A program made the position numbers and the translations under genes. The notes beneath the pieces are model-generated. The model ran no database searches and was not told where the DNA came from. It saw only the letters and a program-made list of their open reading frames with translations. A stretch of DNA of 34,986 bases from Verrucomicrobiota bacterium (lineage in GTDB: Bacteria; Verrucomicrobiota; Verrucomicrobiia; Chthoniobacterales; Terrimicrobiaceae): assembly GCA_009886045.1 (NCBI GenBank), contig VFJO01000109.1, positions 1-34,986 of the forward strand. The letters run 5' to 3'. This document shows positions 1 through 5,906 of this stretch, one piece after another (position 1 is the stretch's first letter; each line of letters opens with the position of its first letter).

Positions 1-84
1 ACATTCCCGCTTTGGTTCTATGTCTCCGTCACCGGCGTGCTCGTTTACTTCATGCTCTACCAGTGGTTCTCGAAAACCGCCTGA
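1..84 (+). CDS. DUF420-like membrane protein, C-terminal fragment
   Basis: Only the last 27 codons are present, in frame from base 1 and ending with TGA at 82-84. The peptide is a hydrophobic helix containing WFYVSVTGVLVYFMLYQ, followed by a short basic end. The TGVLVYFMLYQ pattern resembles the last transmembrane helix of DUF420 (YozB-like) proteins, integral membrane proteins usually encoded beside heme-copper cytochrome oxidase genes. If so, an oxidase cluster should lie just left of the window, which would fit the SCO1 and cytochrome c genes at 10.7-11.9 kb. The family call rests on 27 residues only. Confidence 0.55.
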   Translation, partial: TFPLWFYVSVTGVLVYFMLYQWFSKTA

Positions 85-229
85 TTCGCCGCCTCCGTGG
101 TGCAGTCGTCCCACCCGCCTTACAACATTTCTTGAAACTTAATTGATGAACCTTCGATTCACTCTGCGGGCTGCCTTCAGCAGTCTTTCTCCGCTCCGCT
201 CCCATTCTTAATACTTTAAACTTGCCGAA

Positions 230-649
230 ATGAGCACCACCACCGCCCGCCGCCCTATGGGGCTTGAACACCCTGCCGTCCTCGATGCTTTTGCTCACGA
301 TAAGCGCCGTGATGCTCTTATCCTCGCCATGTACGAAAACCGCCCATGGACGGGCGACGAAGCCCACATCCTCCAGCTTCAAGAAAAACTCAACGCCTAC
401 GCCTCATTCATCCTCGACGGCGAGATGGCCGAGTCGTTTCCCGAATTTGTTGGCAAGCCGATCGAAATCCAGCTCCGCACCCGCCACCAACCAGATCCGC
501 TCACGTTGGGATTCCTAAGCCAAGCCAAAGACCAGCTCTCCCTTCAGCAAATTACTATCGAAACCATCTGCATTGATTCGATCGAAGAGTTCGAGCCTGC
601 CCCAAGTTCCCATTCCTGCGGTTGTGGAAGTGGCGGTTGCGGATCGTAA
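230..649 (+). CDS. DUF6572-like small protein with Cys/Gly tail
   Basis: 139 residues, cytoplasmic (no signal or membrane segment). The central part, with HILQLQEKLNAYASFILDGE near residues 45-64, resembles the DUF6572 family, whose members carry an LLLLQxKLNxYLxFIxSGE-like segment; the function of that family is unknown. The last ten residues are CGCGSGGCGS, a Cys/Gly cluster that could bind a metal but has no assigned role. The ATG at 230 follows a pyrimidine-rich leader with no clear Shine-Dalgarno sequence. It stands alone between the DUF420-like fragment and an opposite-strand gene. The family assignment is from memory of its pattern and is moderate. Confidence 0.65.
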   Translation: MSTTTARRPMGLEHPAVLDAFAHDKRRDALILAMYENRPWTGDEAHILQLQEKLNAYASFILDGEMAESFPEFVGKPIEIQLRTRHQPDPLTLGFLSQAKDQLSLQQITIETICIDSIEEFEPAPSSHSCGCGSGGCGS

Positions 650-674
650 ACCCGCCCCGCTGGCTTTAAAAAAA

Positions 675-1592
675 TCAGCTCTCCTTTTCTGAATTAAGGA
701 TTTCACGAACACGGGATACCCACTGCGGGAAGTCTTGATGTGCTGGGTGAGTTCGGATGAGTTGAAGAATCTCTGTGCAGCCTTGATTGCTTTGGCCAAG
801 GATCAGCATGTCGTTGGCGCGTGAGAAAACCACTTTTGGCAGGGTGCCAGAATTGTAGGAGTCTGCTTCATGTTCGAGGCGTCCGCGCGTGATGCGTTCC
901 GCCTGGAATTTCATTTGCATATCCCAAGTTTGAACGAGCAGCGGATTTTTTAATGCCCTGAAAAAAGGGCGAACATTTTTCTCCAGAATTCCATTGAAGT
1001 CCCCCGGCTTCATCTCCCAGTCCTTGTCCTTGGGCAGCCAATTTGAGAGGTCCATCGACTTGGTAAAAATGCTCTCCGCAAGCGAGCGTTCAAGAAGCGA
1101 CTTGATCTCTGGCGGTAGTTTTCCTGGCTTTGCTTGATCAAGTAGCACGCTTTCGAGTTCCACGGCGTAGGTAAGCGATGGATTTGCAAAATCATCACCC
1201 TTCTCGGCGCCGCCGCGCTCCAAACTCAGCACTAGATAGCGTAAATGCAATCGCAGAGCGCTCTCCATTTCTTTGGACCCAAGTAAATTTGCGTTCTTTT
1301 TTTTCCAGTCATCGAATGCTTGCGCCTCACCCTTGAGCCCTTGAAATTGCAATTTCTCGATAGCATCTTCGTAGAGTCGAGTTGCACTCGAGGAGTTATG
1401 CAAAGCCCCCTGCAGAATTGTGATGGCTTTCATCCTGCTGGAGCGAAGGATTTCCTTCTGCTTGGTCTCCAATTGATCGAGTTCCTGGAGAATTTGAGCC
1501 GCCTTGTTCGCGTCAAAATCCGAGCTCTGTGCAAAGGCAGTAAAAATTGTCAGAAAGAACAATACGACGGATGAGGGGGAGGGGAAACGCAT
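675..1592 (-). CDS. Exported protein of unknown function
   Basis: 305 residues from the ATG at 1592. I prefer this start to an upstream one at 1649 because it gives a clean signal peptide: a short polar start, the hydrophobic run VVLFFLTIFTAFA, and a plausible cleavage after AFA (about residue 21). The mature part is rich in Leu, Glu, Lys and Gln and looks helical, possibly coiled-coil near residues 30-60 (QILQELDQLETKQKEIL). I recognise no domain and no catalytic motif. It is monocistronic, convergent with the DUF6572-like gene (26 bases between stops) and divergent from the first SAM-SUMF1 gene. It is probably periplasmic and lineage-specific. Confidence 0.7.
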   Translation of the reverse strand: MRFPSPSSVVLFFLTIFTAFAQSSDFDANKAAQILQELDQLETKQKEILRSSRMKAITILQGALHNSSSATRLYEDAIEKLQFQGLKGEAQAFDDWKKKNANLLGSKEMESALRLHLRYLVLSLERGGAEKGDDFANPSLTYAVELESVLLDQAKPGKLPPEIKSLLERSLAESIFTKSMDLSNWLPKDKDWEMKPGDFNGILEKNVRPFFRALKNPLLVQTWDMQMKFQAERITRGRLEHEADSYNSGTLPKVVFSRANDMLILGQSNQGCTEILQLIRTHPAHQDFPQWVSRVREILNSEKES

Positions 1593-1624
1593 ACAATGCT
1601 TTCTACCCGAATCGCCTAAAATCG

Positions 1625-1746
1625 AAAGCAGAAAATACTCCGGAGGCAATGGCTACACATACCTCCAATACAAGGCACCCTCACATGAGGACATCACCTA
1701 CGTCATCCCTGCCTTCACGGTGAGTTATTTTACTTTATGGGAATAA
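1625..1746 (+). pseudogene. Possible remnant of a secreted-protein C-terminus
   Basis: The forward frame through this leader region encodes NGYTYLQYKAPSHEDITYVI and ends at 1744-1746, overlapping the next start. The pattern Y-L-x-Y-x-x-P-x(3)-D-I-T-Y resembles the terminal beta-module often found at the end of large secreted or autotransporter-like proteins in Verrucomicrobiota and Planctomycetes. Nothing upstream extends it into a full gene. It may be a decayed gene end or chance. Confidence 0.2.
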
Positions 1747-2597
1747 AAATCCACTCGGCACTTGAAGGGGAGAGATTGGAAAATTTGGAAACGATCCTCG
1801 TCGATCAAGCTATCACAGGTGATTTGCTCGAGCGGATTTCCGATCAGGATTTGCAGGATTTAGGCATTGGAAAGCTTGGCGAGAGGCGGCGTTTGCTCCG
1901 TGCCATTCAGGCTGAAGCTGGAAATTTGACCTTGATGTCGCAGACGACGGGTGGAACGTTGCCAGACGACTCCGAGTTGGCTGGCGCAGAAGTCACCAGT
2001 TTCAAGATCGGCAGGCATGCAGTGAACCAAAACGAGTGGGATATGGTGAGAATTTGGAGCCTTGCCGTCGGATATGAAATCCACAGCCAACATAAAAGTT
2101 CCGCTGTGAATCCAGTGGTCTGCATGAGCTGGTATGATGCACTGAAATGGTGCAATGCGACGAGTGAGCTGCAGGGGCTTTCGCCCGCATATTTTTTGCA
2201 TGGCCGCGTTTATCGGACTGGAAATTTCGGTCCCGACGGGGCCACTGCCATTGCCTGGGATAAAAATACGAACGGCTTCCGGTTGCCCACCGAGGCGGAG
2301 TGGGAGTGTGCTGCACGCGAGGGCTCGATGGACCCCATCGTTGATCTGGCTGACACGAATCCTACGCAATCAAAACCCGACGCAATCGGGCTCTCCAATA
2401 TGAGTGGCGATTTTTTTGACTGGTGCTGGGATTTCGATGCCAGCGGCTCCCAGCGTCGGATTCGTGGTGGCACATGGAAGCACCATATTGGGCAATTCAC
2501 ATTCGGATATCGCTCAAGCAGCCTGCCAAATGAATGCGGCGGGGTCATCGGCCTTCGTCTTGCCCAGAATAAACCCAGCTCCCCTCCTGTGAAATAG
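1737..2597 (+). CDS. SAM domain + SUMF1/FGE-like domain protein (degenerate copy)
   Basis: 286 residues in two modules. Residues 5-60 look like a sterile alpha motif (LENLETILVDQAITGDLLER, then ISDQDLQDLGIGKLGERRRLL), a helical protein-interaction fold. Residues about 85-280 match the SUMF1/FGE-sulfatase (C-type-lectin-like) fold: SWYDALKWCN, GFRLPTEAEWECAAREG, RIRGGTW, and IGLRLAQN at the end. The two active-site cysteines of true formylglycine-generating enzymes, expected after RGGSW, are absent, so catalysis is unlikely. Compared with the downstream paralogue it lacks roughly 15-20 residues before the NMSG motif, and the hallmark GNVWEW reads GDFFDW. No signal peptide is seen. It is the upstream member of a tandem duplication. 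Confidence 0.8.
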   Translation: MGIKIHSALEGERLENLETILVDQAITGDLLERISDQDLQDLGIGKLGERRRLLRAIQAEAGNLTLMSQTTGGTLPDDSELAGAEVTSFKIGRHAVNQNEWDMVRIWSLAVGYEIHSQHKSSAVNPVVCMSWYDALKWCNATSELQGLSPAYFLHGRVYRTGNFGPDGATAIAWDKNTNGFRLPTEAEWECAAREGSMDPIVDLADTNPTQSKPDAIGLSNMSGDFFDWCWDFDASGSQRRIRGGTWKHHIGQFTFGYRSSSLPNECGGVIGLRLAQNKPSSPPVK

Positions 2598-2674
2598 GGG
2601 TGCTGCCGCATCGGCCTGATCCGAGTACATCACCTTACTTACAACGGCTAACAACTGCGGAATATTAAGCCATC

Positions 2675-3577
2675 ATGACAACGAACATTCACACGGTTCT
2701 CGAAAGAGAACATCTCGATAACTTAATGCCCTTCTTCGATAAACAGGGAGTCACGGACGACATCATGGAAACTCTCACGGATCAGGATTTGAAGGCATTG
2801 GGAGTTGAAAAACTTGGGGAGCGCCGGCGTCTTCTTGTGGCCTTCGGAGAGGGGCAAGAAGGTTCATTTGACCCCACGGCCATGGCGCAAGTCGGCGGGG
2901 GTTCCATGCCGACTGAATCGCAATTTGCAGGAATCACAATAGAAGCCTTTCGCATCGGAAAATATCCGGTCACTCAATTGGAATGGGAAAGGGTTCGAAT
3001 CTGGTCGGTGGGCCACGGATTTAAAATCGAAAGCGGAGAGGGCAATGGCAGCCGCCATCCGATCACCCATGTGAGTTGGTATGATGCCGTAAAGTGGTGC
3101 AATGCAAAAAGCATGATGGAGGCGCTCAAGCCAGCCTACAGCATTAACGGAAAAACCTACCTCAATGGCGAATATGGCCCGGACGGCTCTACGTTGGTTG
3201 AAATGAATCCTGCGGTGGAAGGCTATCGGCTACCCAGCGAGATCGAGTGGGAATGGGCGGCGCGAGGCGGTCCCCTGAGTCAGGGATTTCAATTCAGCGG
3301 TAGCGACAACCCTGATAAGGTTGCTTGGCACGACAAAAATTCGAATGCTGGGGCACACGCCGTTGGACAAAAAAAACCAAATGAACTTGGAATCCACGAT
3401 ATGAGCGGCAACGTCTGGGAGTGGTGCTGGGACAAGGATGAAACCGGAGCCGCATGCCGCATACGCGGAGGAAGCTGGATGCAGGTCGATGGTCAAGGCG
3501 TCGTGGCTTATCGAGTCAGCCGCAGCCCCGACAGTCGATATACCGTCATAGGCTTCCGAGTCGCCCAAAATCTCTAA
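2675..3577 (+). CDS. SAM domain + SUMF1/FGE-like domain protein
   Basis: 300 residues, a tandem paralogue of the preceding gene (77 bases between them). Residues 5-58 form a SAM-like domain (LTDQDLKALGVEKLGERRRL). Residues about 80-300 form a SUMF1/FGE-like domain with a full set of fold motifs: FRIGKYPVTQLEWE, HVSWYDAVKWCNAKS, YRLPSEIEWEWAARGG, GIHDMSGNVWEWCWD, RIRGGSW and a final IGFRVAQNL. The catalytic Cys pair of formylglycine-generating enzymes is missing after RGGSW, so this is more likely a binding protein using the C-type-lectin-like scaffold. No signal peptide is seen, so a cytoplasmic location is inferred. The partner and role are unknown. Confidence 0.85.
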   Translation: MTTNIHTVLEREHLDNLMPFFDKQGVTDDIMETLTDQDLKALGVEKLGERRRLLVAFGEGQEGSFDPTAMAQVGGGSMPTESQFAGITIEAFRIGKYPVTQLEWERVRIWSVGHGFKIESGEGNGSRHPITHVSWYDAVKWCNAKSMMEALKPAYSINGKTYLNGEYGPDGSTLVEMNPAVEGYRLPSEIEWEWAARGGPLSQGFQFSGSDNPDKVAWHDKNSNAGAHAVGQKKPNELGIHDMSGNVWEWCWDKDETGAACRIRGGSWMQVDGQGVVAYRVSRSPDSRYTVIGFRVAQNL

Positions 3578-3621
3578 ATCGCATCCCCTCCGTATATCAA
3601 TGCGGTAGTTTGAAACTTTGA

Positions 3622-3642
3622 TTCTCAGGAAAACTCTGAGAA
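3622..3642 (-). terminator. Possible terminator hairpin after tRNA-Leu
   Basis: A 7-bp perfect stem, TTCTCAG against CTGAGAA, with a 7-base loop, lies about 24 bases downstream of the tRNA 3' end. There is no strong U run after it on either strand, so termination strength is uncertain. Confidence 0.3.
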
Positions 3643-3665
3643 ATTGTTGTTTCAGAAAAGAAAAC

Positions 3666-3746
3666 TGCTCGGGGGGGGACTCGAACCCCCATGCCTTGCG
3701 GCATGCGCCCCTCAAACGCACGTGTCTGCCATTTCACCACCCGAGC
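3666..3746 (-). tRNA. tRNA-Leu (anticodon GAG)
   Basis: Reading the minus strand from 3746, the sequence folds as a class II tRNA. It has acceptor stem GCTCGGG paired with CCCGAGC, a D arm with TGGTGAAATGGCAGACAC, an anticodon stem TGCGT/GCGCA around loop TTGAGGG (anticodon GAG, G at 37), and a long variable arm TGCC-GCAA-GGCA. The T arm is GGGGG-TTCGAGT-CCCCC, and A is the discriminator. The long variable arm and anticodon identify leucine (CUC/CUU codons). The CCA end is not encoded and must be added after transcription. Confidence 0.95.
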
Positions 3747-3758
3747 AAAGGACTTTTG

Positions 3759-3786
3759 ACTCTAGAGAATGCTGAGTCGGATGCAA
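3759..3786 (-). promoter_or_regulatory. Possible sigma-70 promoter of tRNA-Leu
   Basis: On the minus strand, TTGCAT (3786-3781) and TAGAGT (3764-3759) are separated by 16 bases. The -10-like box lies about 12 bases before the mature tRNA 5' end at 3746. The match is moderate. Confidence 0.35.
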
Positions 3787-3846
3787 GAACGAATTTTAAG
3801 GGGAATGGGCTTGCTGGCTCTGGCCCGGTGAAACTACATTCTGCGA

Positions 3847-4788
3847 ATGAAAATTTTGGTGACCGGTGGGGCCGGCTTCATTGGCTCGCATGTGTGCCAG
3901 CAGCTCTTGCGGGAGGGCCATGCGGTGACAGTGATCGATGATTTCAATGATTTCTATGATCCAGCCATCAAACGCTCCAACGTTGCCTTGTTGGGCGGCG
4001 AGATTACGCTCGCTGAGGGCGACATCCGGAACCGTGGGTTCGTGCAAAGTTCAATGGGCCACGGGTGTTTTGACATGGTCATCCACTTGGCTGCGCGTGC
4101 CGGAGTACGCCCATCGTTGAGAGATCCCCAGCTCTATATCGATACAAATATCACGGGCACGCACAACTTGCTGGAGGCGGCGAGGGAGCAGGGGGTGGAA
4201 AGGTTTGTGTTCGCATCCAGCTCCTCGGTTTACGGGCTCGCCAAAAAGGTTCCATTCACTGAGGACTTGGCTCTCCCCCAGACTCTGAGCCCATACGCGG
4301 CGACGAAGCTCGCGGGGGAGCAACTCTGCGGAAATTACGCTCATCTCTACAAAATGCGCGTCGTGTGCCTTCGGTTCTTCACGGTTTACGGGCCAAGTCA
4401 GCGTCCCGATCTGGCGATTTATAAATTCACCGATGCAATCCACCGGGGAAAACCCATCCAGCAATTCGGGGATGGATCTACCCGCCGCGACTACACCTAC
4501 ATTGACGACATTGTGCAGGGCGTAATGGGAGCATTGCGCTACGAGGGGTCTCTCTTTGACATTTTTAATCTTGGGGAAAACCAGACGACGACTCTTTCTG
4601 AACTTATTACCGAAATCGAAAGGGCTCTTGGCAAGAAGGCCCAGATCGAACGCATGCCGGAGCAACAAGGAGATATGCCGCTCACTGCGGCGGACATCAC
4701 AAAAGCACGAGAGTTTCTAGGCTATAATCCCCAGACAAAAATCTGTGATGGCATTCCAAAATTTGTGGACTGGTATTTTAAAAAATGA
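3847..4788 (+). CDS. NAD-dependent nucleotide-sugar epimerase (UDP-glucuronate/UDP-glucose epimerase-like)
   Basis: 313 residues, an extended short-chain dehydrogenase. The N-terminal Rossmann motif TGGAGFIGSH has glycines at 7, 10 and 13. The catalytic set is SSSSVYG (124-130) with Tyr150 and Lys154 in SPYAATKLAGE. The C-terminal sugar-binding part has RFFTVYGPSQRPD and the DYTYIDDIVQG segment typical of UDP-glucuronate 4-epimerases and GalE/WbpP-like enzymes. It should interconvert NDP-sugars for cell-surface polysaccharide; the exact sugar cannot be read from sequence. Its stop overlaps the start of the M20 peptidase gene by four bases (ATGA), so the two are probably co-translated, although no shared pathway is obvious. 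Confidence 0.88.
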   Translation: MKILVTGGAGFIGSHVCQQLLREGHAVTVIDDFNDFYDPAIKRSNVALLGGEITLAEGDIRNRGFVQSSMGHGCFDMVIHLAARAGVRPSLRDPQLYIDTNITGTHNLLEAAREQGVERFVFASSSSVYGLAKKVPFTEDLALPQTLSPYAATKLAGEQLCGNYAHLYKMRVVCLRFFTVYGPSQRPDLAIYKFTDAIHRGKPIQQFGDGSTRRDYTYIDDIVQGVMGALRYEGSLFDIFNLGENQTTTLSELITEIERALGKKAQIERMPEQQGDMPLTAADITKAREFLGYNPQTKICDGIPKFVDWYFKK

Positions 4789-5888
4789 AAGACGCTGTCG
4801 AAATTGCCTCGGCTCTCATCCGCATTCCTAGCGTGAATCCAGACGGCGGAGATCCTGGCACTGACCAGACTGGTGAGGCCGCCTGTGCTGAATGGGTGGC
4901 GGACTTTTTGAGAGGCTGTGGGGCTGAGGTTTCCCTCCGCGAGGTTCTTCCCGGCCGACCAAACGTCGTTGGGTATTTCCCCAACCGCCGCGCAAATGGA
5001 CGCCGTATTCTTTTCGCGCCGCATTTGGATACTGTGAGTGTCTCCGGCATGAGGATAGATCCATTCAGTGGTGATGTGCGGGATGGCAACCTCCTTGGTC
5101 GAGGAGCCTCTGACACAAAAGGCACCGCCGCCGCGATGCTCTGGGCGCTACGCGAGGCGCGGGAGACTCTTGCTGAATCCTCCTTCGAAATCTGGTTTGC
5201 CGGGCTCGTGGGCGAAGAGGCCGGCCAGTTCGGTGCGAAGGCTCTCGCGTCGGAAGAAAAGTTTGATTTCGTGATGGCTGGTGAGCCGACCTCTCTGAAT
5301 GTGGTTCATACTCACAAGGGTTGCTCTTGGCTGCAAATGCGCACCCATGGCCGAGCTGTCCATGCCTCCCAGCCCGAGGCGGGAGAAAATGCCATCTACC
5401 ACATGATGCAAGCGATCGAGCTCCTGCGCAGAGAGGCGATTCCGAAGCTGGCAGAAAATTCCCATCCGCTTCTTGGAACCTCGACGCTCAGTGTGGGAAC
5501 GATTCGTGGCGGGTCGAGGGTGAATATCGTCCCTGATTTTTGCGAGGCAGCCGTGGATATCCGCACCATCCCAGGAGCGAATCCCGAGTTTATCATCAAT
5601 CTTTTGAGGCAGCATGATCCTCAGATCGAAATCGACCTTCAACGGTCAGAGCCGCTTTACACTGACCCCTCGCATCCGCTGATCGAGCGCCTCCAGTCTT
5701 TGGGGGCCGGCTTGGTTGGAGCGCCGTGGTTTTGTGATGCGGCTGTTTTTGCCTCGTATGGGTGCCCTGCGGTGGCTATCGGTCCCGGCTCGATCGCCCA
5801 GGCGCATACCGCAGATGAATTCATCCGAGTGGCCGATCTGGAGTTGGGCGCCGACTTTTTCCTGCGTTTCCTACGATCGCTGACATAA
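4785..5888 (+). CDS. M20 family metallohydrolase (ArgE/DapE-like)
   Basis: 367 residues, the usual length for ArgE/DapE/ACY1 enzymes. Metal ligands expected for a two-zinc site are visible: His80 and Asp82 in APHLDT, Asp110 in GRGASDTKG, Glu144-Glu145 in LVGEEAG (general base plus ligand), Glu167 in AGEPT, and a His in the late AQAHTADEF segment. A dimerisation insert lies between, with HTHKGCSWLQM and GRAVHASQPE. The family removes acyl groups from amino acids, for example N-acetylornithine or N-succinyl-diaminopimelate; which substrate applies here is not decidable. There is no signal peptide. It is translationally coupled to the epimerase gene by an ATGA overlap. Confidence 0.88.
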   Translation: MKDAVEIASALIRIPSVNPDGGDPGTDQTGEAACAEWVADFLRGCGAEVSLREVLPGRPNVVGYFPNRRANGRRILFAPHLDTVSVSGMRIDPFSGDVRDGNLLGRGASDTKGTAAAMLWALREARETLAESSFEIWFAGLVGEEAGQFGAKALASEEKFDFVMAGEPTSLNVVHTHKGCSWLQMRTHGRAVHASQPEAGENAIYHMMQAIELLRREAIPKLAENSHPLLGTSTLSVGTIRGGSRVNIVPDFCEAAVDIRTIPGANPEFIINLLRQHDPQIEIDLQRSEPLYTDPSHPLIERLQSLGAGLVGAPWFCDAAVFASYGCPAVAIGPGSIAQAHTADEFIRVADLELGADFFLRFLRSLT

Positions 5889-5906
5889 GATGCCGCATCA
5901 GCGCTC

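Noticed and set aside
1737-3577. Diversity-generating retroelement target pair
   Set aside because: SUMF1/C-type-lectin folds are common variable proteins of such elements, but there is no reverse transcriptase gene, no template repeat and no adenine-biased variation between the two copies in the window.
3666-3746. tRNA-Leu as an integration site for a mobile element covering the SAM-SUMF1 genes
   Set aside because: No integrase, no repeated tRNA 3' fragment and no composition break were seen nearby.
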